Origin: Brachynemurus nebulosus
Lineage: Eukaryota > Arthropoda > Insecta > Neuroptera > Myrmeleontidae
Assembly: GCA_035578155.1 (NCBI GenBank)
Contig: JAPWDM010000005.1
Span: 25,976,877 to 26,040,876, forward strand
Length of the DNA: 64,000 nt
Direction: 5' to 3'
The notes under the pieces are model-generated. The model did no database searches and was not told the origin of the DNA. It saw only the letters and a program-made list of their open reading frames with translations. This document shows positions 37,640-50,066 of this stretch, in pieces (the first letter of the stretch is position 1; every line of letters begins with the position of its first letter). Made by a program: the position numbers and the translations under genes.

Positions 37640-38090
37640 TATAAATTATTCTTTCTAAAAATATTCTATAATTTCCTTAAGCCAGTTTTTGATATTTTAC
37701 GCTACCGAAGCCCTTGATTTTCTTAAATTTTGAGATAATCGCTTAGATAATTCGGGATGTCTATTGCAAAAAGACAAGAACTGTTTTCGTCCAGGTTGAC
37801 CATGAGTAAATGGATTTTCTAAAGTTTTGGATTAGTAGTTGGCTAATGTCTAGCAGTTAAGGATTACAGCTTCATTCAAATGTATCATCCACTTTACTAT
37901 GTTCTCATCTTCTTTGTTGGTTAAAATAATTGTGGAGGCACTTTTTGCATAATATCGGCTACTTTTCTTTTAATTTATCTGGCAATTATCTGTGATATAC
38001 GAAATTGTTTGACTACGATAGAAATCGGCATTTTTTTAACGAATAGCATATCAAAAGCATTTATTTAATCTTCATTGCTGTATCTTATAT
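37640..38090 (-). pseudogene. Pogo/CENP-B-type transposase N-terminal relic
   Basis: Read leftward across frameshifts: a psq-like helix-turn-helix (VKKMPISIVVKQFRISQ), then IVKWMIHLNEAG, then ENPFTHGQPGRKQFLSF followed by CNRHPELSKRLSQ and NLRKSRASVA, then NIKNWLKEIIEYF. The order psq HTH, then NPFxxGxPGRKxxxxFxxRHPELS, then ENIKKWF is that of CENP-B-type DNA-binding domains in pogo-like transposases. Several stops (after QIIAR, ASVA and EYF) show it is dead. Its position inside the TA-flanked inverted ends assigns the element at 34613-38778 to this group. Confidence 0.7.
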
Positions 38091-39109
38091 TGAAATTTAC
38101 CTACAAAAAAGACGGTACCAAAAACCGTTACTATAGGGTACCATTATCCGACATTAATTCACAAGGATTACTAAAATTTAATTGTTACAGAAAATAATGA
38201 CGGGTACTGGTCAGTAGCTTTATCGTATTGTTGTGAATTATCCAGATTATTTATCCAGATTTTAAAATTTTATTGTAAAAAACATAGGAGAATATGTATC
38301 CTTTTTAAAAATACAATTTCTTACCCCAATAACCGTCACTATGACGGTTACTGGAAAATGCCTGTATTTTATGTACCAGTAGCCGCCATCAAAAATAATG
38401 AATTTCTGTTAGGTTCTCTTGTCTAAAAACTATTTTGTAATAAAATTTAATTCATAGTAAACTTCAAAAAACAAAAAAATATAACTAATTATTCATTAAG
38501 CCAAAATTACAGTAAAATTAAATTAGTGCTTACCTTAGCTAAAACTTAAGAGTTTTAGTGAATATATGCAAATTTTACAAACAGTAACTTTGAAATGAGT
38601 TGTTATTATATCTAATACTAACTAAATGCTATCATAAATGGAATAACGGTTGAGCATACTTTCCAGAACGTTTAGCAGAAAACACAAAAAATATATGCTT
38701 GCTTAATATCTTAATATTTATCATATTACTTAAACTTGACGGCTATTGGATCAATGACGGCTACTGGTGCTCTTACCTTAATATGTAGTATATTTCTTTT
38801 TTTTTACAAAAATAATTTTATTGAAACGAATGTATTTATTCAAATTTAATTAACGAAAAACAAAAGGGGTTTGGAAGGACAGACAGAACAGGCAGGGTTA
38901 GAAATAATGGAATTTGTTGAATTTAGTAGTGGAAAATATTTTTGTGAATGGTTAAAATTTTGATTTATGCGTCACTGCTTTACTCGGTTAGTGGCCCTGA
39001 TAAATTTTGAAGTGAGGCATAGACAAAGATTTTTTTATGATTTATTAAGTATCAACAATTAAGCATGTAAGTTGTAAGTTGTTCTTGGACCGAGAAGGTA
39101 TATTAAAAT

Positions 39110-39455
39110 TAGGGATGTTATGGATATCCGTAACCGAAACTACCGGAATTCCGAAATAATTAAATATCCGAAACCGAAACCGTATCCGAAAAGGAAAACT
39201 GAGTTTAAATCGAAGCAAGTTTTTACTGCACGTATTTCTTTTGACAGATTTCCGTTGATTCGTGTTTGACGTTCACTTTTAAGTAAAATTTTTCCCTTTC
39301 TACTAAGAAAAATTTTCACTAAAAGCCATTATCCGTAACCGTATCCGAAACATTATCCGATATTATTACATATCCGTAACCGAAACCGAAAAAAAATGTT
39401 TTTAAATATCCGTATCCGTATCCGTATCCAAAATTTCATATCCATAGCATCCCTA
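39110..39455. mobile_element. hAT MITE of CGGATACGG type, copy 2
   Basis: Ends are TAGGGATGTTATGGATATCC and, reversed, TAGGGATGCTATGGATATGA. A perfect 8-bp duplication ATTAAAAT lies at 39102-39109 and 39456-39463. It is inverted relative to copy 1 at 20715 and rich in ATCCGTAACCGAAAC words. Confidence 0.92.
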
Positions 39456-39463
39456 ATTAAAAT

Positions 39464-39969
39464 ACAGTAGTGATACACTGTGTGAATGAATAAACAAAAT
39501 ACACTTTATGTATTTTCTAACTCTCTTGCACAATAGTAAGACCACAATTTAAATAATAGTTTGTTTCACAAACAGTTACGAAACGAGATGACGTAAGAGT
39601 GTCATTTGGAATTCAAAAATTGCAAAGGGTTATCCATGTTATGTACCTAAATAATGCATAACATTATGCATACTAATATAGTGAAAATATCATCACTAAA
39701 GTAAATTTAATTTAGAAAAATAAATTTGCAGGTCAAATTATTTTGTGAAAATTTACAGTTGATAATTATGTAAATTATTTAATTTTGTCTAAGATTCACT
39801 GACTTTTTTAAAATTTTTAACAACGATTGCAGTGGAATTTTAACTGTCATTAAATTTTTTTTATTTAAAGATTGTCATCAGTTATTTTTGATATTTCCTT
39901 GTAATTTTAGTGTGTTTTGTGATCTGTAAGATATTTCTGACATGTATTTAATTATTATGGTGGCTTAAA
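39464..39969. other. AT-rich DNA, nothing seen
   Basis: No feature supported. Confidence 0.35.
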
Positions 39970-40920
39970 ATGTCTGGTGATAACTCTTGTGCTGCTAAAT
40001 TTTGTTTAAATCATTCAAAACAAAATTTCAATTTATGTTTTTCCTGAGTGCCGTTTGATGCAAATTTGTAAGTATTATTATAATTTGAATGCTTATATAA
40101 AAATACGGTAAATAATAAATAATTATTAATATTTTATAATAATTCAGTTAATATTTTCGATTTCGACAGTGGTTGGTGTTAATAGGTCGTGACGATCTAA
40201 ATTCTCGTGTTGAATACTGTTGTCAATTTCGCGTTTGCTCAATTCATTTTGAAGAAAGTTGCTTTTAGTTGTTCATATAATTTAACATAGCCATTATCAT
40301 CCCTCAATCTCACATGTACAAACACATACAATCACATAAGTAAAAAAGGACATACATAATTGTTTGTACTTATATCAAAAAAGGATAGAAAGTGCGTTTC
40401 GCTACTGCCTATGGTAATAATCTTTTATTTATACTGTGGTAAGACTATATGTACGACTTCTGTGTCCATATAAAATTACATGGTCCACTAAGAGACATAA
40501 TGTGAATCAAATTGATGCACATGATCGTTAACGTGTTAAAACAGAGTAGTCAATTTGTAGTGCTGAACTGTATTTACAGTAATTAGGGTAATAAACAAAT
40601 GATTAACATAATTTTTGTGTTCTCCAAAAACAAATTCCTAGAAATTTACACTTTCGAAAGTATGTATTATGGATGTGAAACTATTTTCCTAGATATTCTG
40701 ATATTTTTTTTTTAAATAGCAGAGGAAGAAATTGTAGAAAAATCTTCCCGAGAATTATAATCGGCTACGAGGATTAAATCCATACCTTAACAGTGCAAGT
40801 ACCAGGAACCGCTTAACCAGCTGCTGATGACCGATACTACCTCTCCCGTTAAGCAAGTGATTTCTCCACTCTCTCGAAAATCGTGTGAATTACACGTCCT
40901 TAACATTAATACACAAAATG
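39970..40920 (+). pseudogene. THAP zinc-finger relic, possible transposase gene remnant
   Basis: An ATG at 39970 starts SGDNSCAAKFCLNHSK ... VPFDANL, with a CxxxxC pair and a TGA at 40045, ending at a GTAAGT donor (40068). After a CAG acceptor (40169) comes WLVLIGRDDLNSR ... QFRVCSIHFEESC with the Trp and CxxH of a THAP domain. The intron phase no longer fits. A third open piece from 40720 (EEEIVEKS, then TDTTSPVKQVISPLSRKSCELHV) contains further stops. THAP domains bind DNA in host factors and in P-element or Kolobok transposases. The decay and the repeat-rich setting favour a transposon relic; a decayed host gene is possible. Confidence 0.6.
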
Positions 40921-42264
40921 AGACATTACTTTTTGGCTAGTATGTACAGATTGACTATATATATATTTGTATACAATAAAGCGGTATAAATCAAAATTAT
41001 TGGTGTAACCGATTATTTTCAATTTAAAATACGACACAATTTTCCTTTCTTTACTTGAATATCTTTTCAAATAATTCCGCAGTAATTTTCAAACCAACTT
41101 TTCCCTTACGGGAATAATTTCGCTATATATAGATCTACATATTATATATAGACAGACGGACGGGCTAACGCGGTAATAATAAATCAAGTCATTATCAGAA
41201 CACTTTTATTCATAAACAAAATATTATGAAAAATTCACATCCTTAACTACATAATATGCTAACTTTTTCATTCTTATCTTCCATAAAGTCTACGCCATGA
41301 ATATATTTTGGAGGCAAAACAAACACCTAAGTATCTTCCTCCTCGACTCGCTCGATCCTCGATAAAATTTAATCGTGTTATGAAATATATATTTAACAAT
41401 CACTGTTGTTGTAATAATATTTAAATTAAACCCGAAAAAAAAAGTATGCAAATTTTAGATAAATAATTTTCATCCCTTATCCCGTGTTCCGATCCTGTGT
41501 ATCATATGACAGTTTTTCGGGTAAAGTTTTGAAATAAATCCTACCAAAATATTATTTATGTATGCACATATAAATTGAAAATATTAATTTTTAAATCGAT
41601 ATTTTACACTCTAGTATAATGTTCTGTTGAAAATTTTTAAATAAATTTCATAAAATTTTAAAAATACTGTCCGATGGAATATAATATTAGAGTAGGTACA
41701 GAGACTTGCATATAGCGTGATAAAGAATCATTCTATTTCTCAAAGAAACATTTGTAATTCATTGTGAACAAAACAAGTAATAATAACGAACTATTTATTT
41801 TTGTTATAGCGAAAATTTACACCAGTTTTTGTATGAAATAAAATAAGAATCAATAATAAAGAAAATAAGGAAAATAAAAAACAAGTGTATCTCAACATGT
41901 TTCACTTAATTTTATTGTAACGTTGGGTCGTTAAAATACGTTTTCCATTTACCAACATTCAGCTATTTCTATTATTTTACCGGGGCGCGTGTAATTCCCT
42001 GGTACAATATGTCTTCAATGTATAAAGTACGTACTCTGAAGGTATTCAACTATAATATTCACAGTAAGTAACAATAAATATCTACCAGGTGTTGATATGA
42101 CAAGACAGGTATAGACAAATTTAAGGTCGCGTATATTATTGTTTCTCGTATTATAGTGGCTCCACTTCCCTCTTTTATGTCACCGAAGGATGACATATTA
42201 ATCTCGTTGTATGATTATAGTGGGGGAAAAATTAATAATAATAATAATATATAATATAATATAA
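40921..42264. other. AT-rich intergenic DNA
   Basis: No gene seen. Confidence 0.4.
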
Positions 42265-42382
42265 TAATTATAGAGTTGTACATGCATATATTGAATAAAC
42301 GCAAGAGGGCTGTATTCTCACTGTATTATAGAGTTGTATATGCATATATTTAATAAACGCAAGAAGGCTGTATTCTCACTGT
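42265..42382. repeat. 57-bp tandem duplication
   Basis: ATTATAGAGTTGTACATGC through CTGTATTCTCACTGTA occurs twice in a row (from about 42268 and 42325), with a few differences. Confidence 0.85.
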
Positions 42383-42436
42383 ACTTAAAAAACGAGCCAA
42401 AAAATCATAAATTAACACTTTCACTGAGGTGACATT

Positions 42437-42475
42437 ACTTAGTGTGTGTCAAAAACACGCACTTGACGAATTTTT
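42437..42475. repeat. Hairpin with TGTGTGTCAAAAACACGCA, copy 2
   Basis: Same hairpin and CTTGACGAATTTTT tail as at 12185-12225. A nearby AAAAAACGAGCCA word occurs at about 42388 and 42612. Confidence 0.6.
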
Positions 42476-44463
42476 ATTATATTATTATCTCTTAAAAAAA
42501 TTCAGAAAACAAGAAGATGTGAATCACATCAAGTCTCTCTTAGTGTAATTAAAAGTAGTCGAATATCTTTATTCGGTAAGTGTGAGAAATTCATCATCGT
42601 GTTTATAACCAAAAAACGAGCCACAAAATCAGAAATCAGAAATTAATACGATGACCACTGTACAAGAATGTGTGACGTAATAACTGAAAATTAGTTTCTT
42701 TTCCTCTAAGCAGGGACAGACTCATTCTTCACGAGGAAGAAAATATAAGACATCGCTACCTTTCTGTCTTAACCACATATCTCAAAAACTACAGTTTTCA
42801 TGAAACACAAAAAATATATTAAATACTGTATTTTCATTACTATAAATCTAAGATTTATATATAAGATTTTTAGTGCAATTTGACCAATAAGTGTAGCAAA
42901 TTCACCGTTCAAGTATTACGTAAAATTTTTACCCGAGGAGAGGGGTTCAATCAAGAAAAATAAAAAAAAATTCATGTCAAACGAGATTAACTTTAATTGA
43001 ATAATTATTTTTCCATTAACTATTTTGCAATATTTCTTAATGCATCATAGTACGAGGTTGAGACAGAAAGCTAGCGACATGTAACATACAACATGACATA
43101 TAACTGACATTTATAATATTTTTTATAAATCTCTAACATTGTTTCTAAAATTACGAATATTAAATGCTCTGAATGCTCTTTTTGTTAGTATTGTTATTTT
43201 CAAAATGTAAAATATGATAGACGTATTGGCCAAAACACCTTTTCAGGCTGTGCTTGCCTTGTAAGCACAAAAAGTGAAAATATGTGTGCATAGTATCATA
43301 GTTTGCTTATGGAAACATTTAAATTTTTAGTAAATATACACTCTGTTAAGTTAGTAGGGAACCTAGAGAGGAAACAAAGACTAGTAGTAGAATAAAATAA
43401 ACACTTTTCAGGAGACAACTGCGTAATAAAAATACTAGAAGGTAGTTACTAGGAATACTTAGAAGGTTTTAAAACAGAATTCCAAATTTTTGATCCTGAT
43501 TGTACCACCATTCCAATCTTCATAACATTTCATACATCTAAATGAACAACTTGATTATATACATGGTGTCTACGAAACACTTGGTACTAGTAAAATTATA
43601 TTATTTTCATGGCAATCAATAAAAATAAAAGACGTCCAATAAACGAACGATAGGCAAAAAAAAAACGAACGTTGATTTTATTTTTTTCCACCGCCTCTAT
43701 CTTTATCTCGCCGATGTGATACTTAATTACATGTCACTGTCACGGTCGATGATTGAGTCGAAACGATGGACTTTAGCAAAAAGATGCTCCACTAGTAGTA
43801 CAGTAGGTAAGTGTTGTTTGCCCTATAATAATATTATATTACGCTTTCTTTTCAACTTCTATCGTTAAAATTTTTGTGATGTTTCCCCCATTCGAAGTAT
43901 CTTGAATAAGACAAATAAAAAGTACAGAATATACTAACTGGGTACGGACGACAAATTTACGATGGCACAAATTGTCGCAAAAGAAAAAGAAAAAAGACTG
44001 ACACAACGTCTTATTAGATTTTTACTAGTGAATCAATATTTGTCAAGGAAACGTCACTCCCTAGTTTGTTTGCATATTTGTTTTAATTTTTATTGCACAT
44101 TCTCGATAAAGTTTTTATTTATTTTCTGATATTTTCGATGGAGAATGAAACTGATATTTGGTTAGTGTGATTGGTAAAAATATCATTCGATAAACTTCGA
44201 AATATACCTACAAATTATTTTTGAATTTTGTTTTTTAAATAAAAAAATAGTTATTAACATTATTTTTTCACAATGTAAGGAATTTTTTGCACAAAAATAT
44301 TAATGGGATACTTTAAAAACGATAATTTTTATCGCAAGCTTAAATATCTCAAAAATGGTATGTTTTACGATAAAAAGTAACTGAATCTTTTTTGTCGTAA
44401 AATTTACCAGGAATATAACTTTTAACAATTTTTTTTTTTATTAAGAGTCGATATTTCTTAAGA
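42476..44463. other. AT-rich intergenic DNA, nothing definite
   Basis: No coding or element ends supported. Confidence 0.4.
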
Positions 44464-44465
44464 TA

Positions 44466-44829
44466 CAGTCGACTCTCGTTAATTCGAACCTCTCTATAAT
44501 TCAAAGTTATCACGAGTTCCCTACAAAATCTCTTTATATTTCGAACTACATCAATACATTTTTATGCACTTGGAAATTTGACCGAAAATTCATTGCTACG
44601 TAACAAAACGACGTGTTAATACGAACTGATCGGCGTCAAACACTCGACAATTCAAAGTTGCCGAGCGAAAGAGACAGAAAAATTGTAAGTACATTTTGAG
44701 ACAAGTTCAAGTTCATTCATCGCAAATGCGTACCAATTAAAATTGTTACCTGCTATGTATAATTCAAACCTCTCTATAATTCGTAATATTTTAATAGTCC
44801 CTCGAGTTTCGAATTAACGAGATCGGCTG
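44466..44829. mobile_element. Tigger/pogo-type MITE
   Basis: The left end is CAGTCGACTCTCGTTAATTC and the right end reversed CAGCCGATCTCGTTAATTCG, followed inside by GAACCTCTCTATAATTC. TA lies on both sides (44464-44465, 44830-44831). These are the classic Tigger/pogo end words. No transposase is left. Confidence 0.9.
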
Positions 44830-45223
44830 TATTGGCAAAAAAAATTGTTGGGGAATAACATGACCGTAGAGAGGTAAGACGAAGTACCCACATTTTCATA
44901 CTATTGGAAAACACCAACTGCAAATAAGTAGCCACGTTCGGTCTGTCCTTTCAATTAGAATTAGTCATAGGAGAGTGGTGGACGTAAGTAATTAAATTCA
45001 CAGGTTAGAGTCAAAAAAGTGATTTTACGTGCCTGTGCTATTATTTTCATATATTTGAAAAAGATATCAAAATAATGAAACTTGGACGTGTATTAATGTT
45101 AAATAGAGAATAAAATGAATTGTTAGGGAATATTTTTCAGAGTATTTCATTTCAATACAGAGTACTTCATTTCAATTTTAGATTGTTACATAAATCACTT
45201 TACTGTTATTAACATTATTATTT

Positions 45224-45344
45224 TCAGCGAATTTCCAGAATGGAATTAAGCTATTACAGCCACTGTCATGCCGCGACTTGAGCCCGGGACCATGGCAGAA
45301 ATTTGTTTTGAGGTACCTAGAAACTGAAAATAATATTCACTAAA

Positions 45345-45425
<81 letters not shown>

Positions 45426-45763
45426 GTGTGTGTGTCCGCACGATAACTCTAGAACGAAATGTCCTACTTTTACAAAATTTCGTGAAAATGTTGGAAGTCC
45501 CAAAATCTTGGGTGAGTTCTTCAGCCAGACACGTCGGATGCCAGGAACATGGCTTTTGTTCTTGCAAAAAATTAGTTTTTTGCCTAAAATTTCCACTTAT
45601 TCAAAAATTTTTGCGAACTTTTTTTACACCATTTAAAAGAGGAGAAAAAATTACATAAAAAAGGTCTTTAAACTATTCTTCTAGGTCAATTAGTTTCCGA
45701 GAAAAACTAATTTTTATAAACGGAAATTCGCTATGTTATGCAGGATGCTGCGACAGGGGTATT
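45224..45763. repeat. 540-bp interspersed repeat, copy 2 (inverted)
   Basis: Inverted relative to 7770-8312 with high similarity along its length, including the (TA)n tract at 45348-45423. Open frames on both strands mirror those in copy 1. Confidence 0.88.
45348..45423. repeat. (TA)n microsatellite
   Basis: Pure TA tract inside the 540-bp repeat. Confidence 0.95.
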
Positions 45764-45872
45764 TTGATTTACATATTAAAAATGTGTGTTCGCACATGTT
45801 GAATTATTTTGTGAATTTATTTGTAAAACGTATTTTTTATTTAATTTTTTAAAAGTATTACCGGCTTCTGAG

Positions 45873-46291
45873 TAGTGATGAGCAAAATTAATCTTGGTCT
45901 TGCAGTCTTGTCTTGGTCTTGCATTTTTTGCAAGACCAAGACCAAGATCAAGACTGCATTTTGCAAGACCAAGACCAAGACCAAGACTATAAGTATGGCT
46001 GCAAGACCAATACCAAGACTCAAGTGAGCAAGACCAAGACTATATAGCAAGAAAAAAGCAAGACTCTTGCTAAATTATTTAGATAGTTTAAAAGTATAAT
46101 TAATACCGTAAAGAGAGAAAATTGCAAGATTTTTAGCAAGACCAAGGCCAGTACCAAGAGTGCATTTTGCAAGACCAAGACCAAGACGCAAACTGCTCTA
46201 GCAAGACCAAGACCAAGATTCTTAATGCAAGAACAAGACCAAGACCAAGACTGCCAAGTCTTGGTCTTGGTCTTGCATTTGCTCATCACTA
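45873..46291. mobile_element. hAT MITE built of CAAGAC repeats, copy 2
   Basis: Ends are TAGTGATGAGCAAAATTA and, reversed, TAGTGATGAGCAAATGCA. A perfect 8-bp duplication CTTCTGAG lies at 45865-45872 and 46292-46299. Same CAAGAC/GTCTTG arrays and same AT-rich core (TACCGTAAAGAGAGAAAATT) as copy 1. Confidence 0.93.
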
Positions 46292-46299
46292 CTTCTGAG

Positions 46300-47680
46300 G
46301 AAGTTTACTGCGTAGACATCCTGATTGTGGTGTTAAATAAAGTGCACGCTAGCTGACTCTTAGTCTAAAATGATATACTTACACTTAAGAGAAAAAATAT
46401 TTTGTAATGATATATGTATACTACATATCTGTGTATCACCAACTTTATACATCATCATACATAACAACATACTCGATATCGTATATTATAACGCAAAGAA
46501 AGGAAGTACAGAGATGCAGAGACAAGGATAAACCTATTTAACATTCTAACTTTGTACAATCAGATTAAAATGTTGGCTCCAGACAAAATAAAAGCACACT
46601 AACACAAAATTTTCATTTCATATTCAAATATTACAGTGTCCCGCCCAGCTCCTGTTCCCCCGTCTCGCCCCATTCGCGACTCATTCCCTGTCTTCCAGAA
46701 AATCCGCTTCGAATTTGTAGTATGTGTTTGTAGCAGTTGTAGTAGTAAAAGGATACGGTAGAAAATGGTATACATACGCGGGAAGAAAGAAGGGTCGATT
46801 TTCGCGTTTACTATATCGAAAAGTTGTAGACAACGTCAAAATATATATAAGGTGAACAAGAAAAATAGTTTATTTTATGAATCTTTTCACAATAAATGCA
46901 AAAATCGAAACAATTCAAATTGTCAGACAGTTTCCTTTCCTCGTAGTTCGGCAGTAGATAGTTCATTAAACAGAAAATTTCTTATTTTGAATAATTTTTC
47001 TGAGTGAGAAAATTAATATTTTAAGGCGCTCTCTCTAAATAATGTTACTTGCGGCAATGTCATTTCCAAACAATAAAAATTAAACAACTAAACATACCAA
47101 ACCAATTTTTTAATTACTGTTGCTGACAAAATTCAGAAAAATTGAAACAAAATATGACGGTAAAAAACGTGGAATTAGAGTAAGGATATCGCTTTTCCCA
47201 AAATTTCACTTCCCTACTGAACAGAATTACTGATTTTTTGCCGGCAACGTCCTCTTATTAACTTTAACAATTTTCCTCGTTTGTTTTTGTTTAACCTCTT
47301 CTTCCTTTCTTGTTCTGAATCGACTAGGCGACTTAGACTTTATATTTTTGACTGTTTGATCGAAAATTTTGAACCAACCAATATAGATCGATCATTGTCT
47401 ATATACTGTTATAAAATTGTAATGACAATGTCTTATATAATATAAAAATATTTTTGGAAAACTGATTGAGATCAAATATTTTTATTTGTTTGCCTGTATC
47501 GATTTTAATAAAATTATCTGAAATTTAAAAGCATACAGTTTGTACGACTTACCGCAATACGTTTCGATTAAAATCGGTTGAACAGAACCGAGGAGACAGC
47601 ACACGAAGCTGTGGACAAGAGTTGGTGATTCCACAAAAATCAACATATTGGGTAATATTTACAAAGCAAAGATGATATGC
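46300..47680. other. Intergenic DNA, no gene supported
   Basis: A C-rich patch lies at 46640-46700 (CCCGCCCAGCTCCTG). The 80-codon frame at 46765-47007 has no recognisable domain. Confidence 0.4.
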
Positions 47681-47695
47681 TTGTATCATATACAG

Positions 47696-48098
47696 GGTTC
47701 CCGACTTGTCCGGGGGCCGAAAAGCTGACCGTATTGCTCTTATCGGTACCACGGGGGCCGAGATGCCCAGCGGGCCTTGTGCTCGTCTCGGTCATTGAGG
47801 TTTGGTTTCGTGGTGGCAGTGGTTAATAGCTCAAATTCGCGGGCGAGAGATCCATGATTGTGGGTCTCGATGGGTGAGCTGCGTTCAGCTCGGGTGCTAA
47901 CCTGCTCAGTTAGAAGTGTGTTAGATAGACGCGGTCTGACCAGTGGTGCGGAGGGGGCCTAACCCCCAAAGTAAACTGGGAGCATGGGATTAGTTTTCTA
48001 AACATGTGCGCGCTGACTGGGCTTATCCCAATCCTTGCCTAATGGTGGCCATGGTATTATGCCCCCAGGGTGGTATACCATGTAAATCATCTTCGACG
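47696..48098. mobile_element. 403-bp GC-rich insert with 15-bp target duplication
   Basis: TTGTATCATATACAG occurs at 47681-47695 and again at 48099-48113, exactly flanking a block that is far more GC-rich than its surroundings (CGGGGGCCG, GGCCTAACCCCC, GCCCCCAGGGTGG). A long perfect duplication indicates target-primed retrotransposition, so it is probably a truncated non-LTR element or SINE. No poly-A tail or reverse transcriptase is visible. Confidence 0.8.
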
Positions 48099-48113
48099 TT
48101 GTATCATATACAG

Positions 48114-50064
48114 ATACTGTATTTCATTTTTATCTATCGTGTAATCTCTTACACCCTAATAATTTTTGAACAATTAAAATTAAGAAAAAATTGATTTTGG
48201 ACAAAAAAGCTTTAATAGGTATGTTTTAGTAAAACATATATAATGTAACAAAAGAATAATAACTTATTCACAACCGAGCACTTTAGACATAAGCATGCTA
48301 GTTAGCATGCTTACTTTTGCAAATATCACCCATTTTTATGTACTAGTTACTTTACCAGTCAATACACAGTAGTGGTACATATGAAGAACTCTATCAAGTT
48401 ATTTACAAAATACAAGCACATATTGGTCGGTTCAATGGTCAAATCTAATAATTCTGTTTATTACATAGCAATAAAATCGTACAAATCTCTCGTTAAATCC
48501 ACATACCGCTTTAAATCATCTACAATCACCAGTGCTTTATATTTAGGTATATGCTCACATAATATCGAAAGACGGAAATGTTTTCTATTGCTTTATTTTT
48601 CAATTTTTAGTTGGTTAATTTCAAGTACATTTCTTTTTTCTATTTTATACTAAAAAAAAAAATTAGTTAAGTATCTACGTCTAGTTTTACTAGAAATTCT
48701 TGTACGATCGAGTTGGTTTACAGAAAAATAAAATACATGCTTCGACCTAAACAAGCAGTTCTCGAGTTACGACAATTTCGAGTTACACTAAACAATATTT
48801 TGATATTATTCATCAATCTTTCCAAGTAACATATTTAAATACAATCTTGTTTTTGTGTACAGCCAAACAAAAATCTGCAGTTTTTGTAAATTTTATTTTA
48901 TTAAAATGTATTTTATTTTCGACTTTCTATGCTTTGTGCTTTCTATGCTTTGTCGTCAGATTTTATGTTAATAATTCATTTACTCCAACAATTAACTTCA
49001 AAAACACATCTCCTAATCATTTTTAAACATTGTATAATATATATTTAAACACATTTTTGCAACAAAAACTTTTTCTTTTAATTCAATTAATAATAAGCAA
49101 AACAAAAACAACAGGACATTAAAATTATTCAACATTTGATTAATTTATTCCCAATTAACTGTATGTAATATGATAAATTTTATTAAGAAAAGACTGATTA
49201 TTTGTGTAAAATTAAAGAAAAAATTGTATCCTTGGTTCGGATAATTGGAAGTTTAGCATTTTTTCAACAATAGGTTTCCTAATAAACACGAAACTTCAAC
49301 AGATTTTTTTTTAATATTTACTGATATTCACTGAAAATAAACGTGGTATTTTTGCTAAGTAAAATATTTGTTTTATTATTTACAAATTTTTTTATAAAAT
49401 AAAACAAATTTTATTACTTTGCAAAATATCACTATTTTATTTTGCAAAGTAATAAAATTTGTTTTATTTTACAATATGGATTATCACAAAGTAACGCTCA
49501 AATCAGTGAATTATTTAAATTTTTTTATTTTAAAATCTGTCTAATTTTGTGAGTTTCAGCTGACTTCATCATTTTTTTCGAGGCAATTGTTCCTGCTTAA
49601 TAATGACGACCATAAATACTGAAAGAAATTTTGGAATTAGTAACAAAATTGTTGCTTCAATTCTGCGTTATTTAGACATGTTCGACATCAAGGGAAAATA
49701 AACCAAATAATCTCCTAAATGTCTACGTTTTTCAAATCAAATATCTAAAATTATTACACGGTTAACACACGGCAAATACGAGAACTCCCTGTACCAACTA
49801 TTTATTCAATGTTGAACCATTTAAATATTTTCTATAAAATCACCTAAAAAGTGAATTTCACCTTCAAAAAACAATCTCGGTTAACCTCAACTCTATAACA
49901 ATACCGCAAGGTTACACACATTTTTGGATTGAAACAACTTCTTGATTTTTAACATTCATTTACATAACTATATTTAATGTTGACCCTTTACGGATAATTC
50001 AAATAAGCATTCAAAAAGTTTATTATTCATATACGGATGAAAACTGATAACTGAAAATAATAAA
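48114..50064. other. AT-rich intergenic DNA with two palindromes
   Basis: A perfect 24-base palindrome TAAGCATGCTAG/TTAGCATGCTTA lies at 48290-48313. A 34-base-arm inverted repeat lies at 49394-49427 and 49438-49471 (TAAAATAAAACAAATTTTAT). The 93-codon frame at 48372-48653 has no recognisable domain. Confidence 0.55.
49394..49471. repeat. Perfect inverted repeat, 34-base arms, 10-base loop
   Basis: The left arm ends TTACTTTGCAAAATA and the right arm starts TATTTTGCAAAGTAA. Part of the arm word (AAGTAAAATATTTGTTTTATT) also occurs just upstream at 49360. Confidence 0.85.
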
Positions 50065-50066
50065 TA

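Noticed and set aside
48372..48653. 93-codon plus-strand frame
   Set aside because: Composition fits random AT-rich DNA; no signal peptide, domain or neighbouring exon found.
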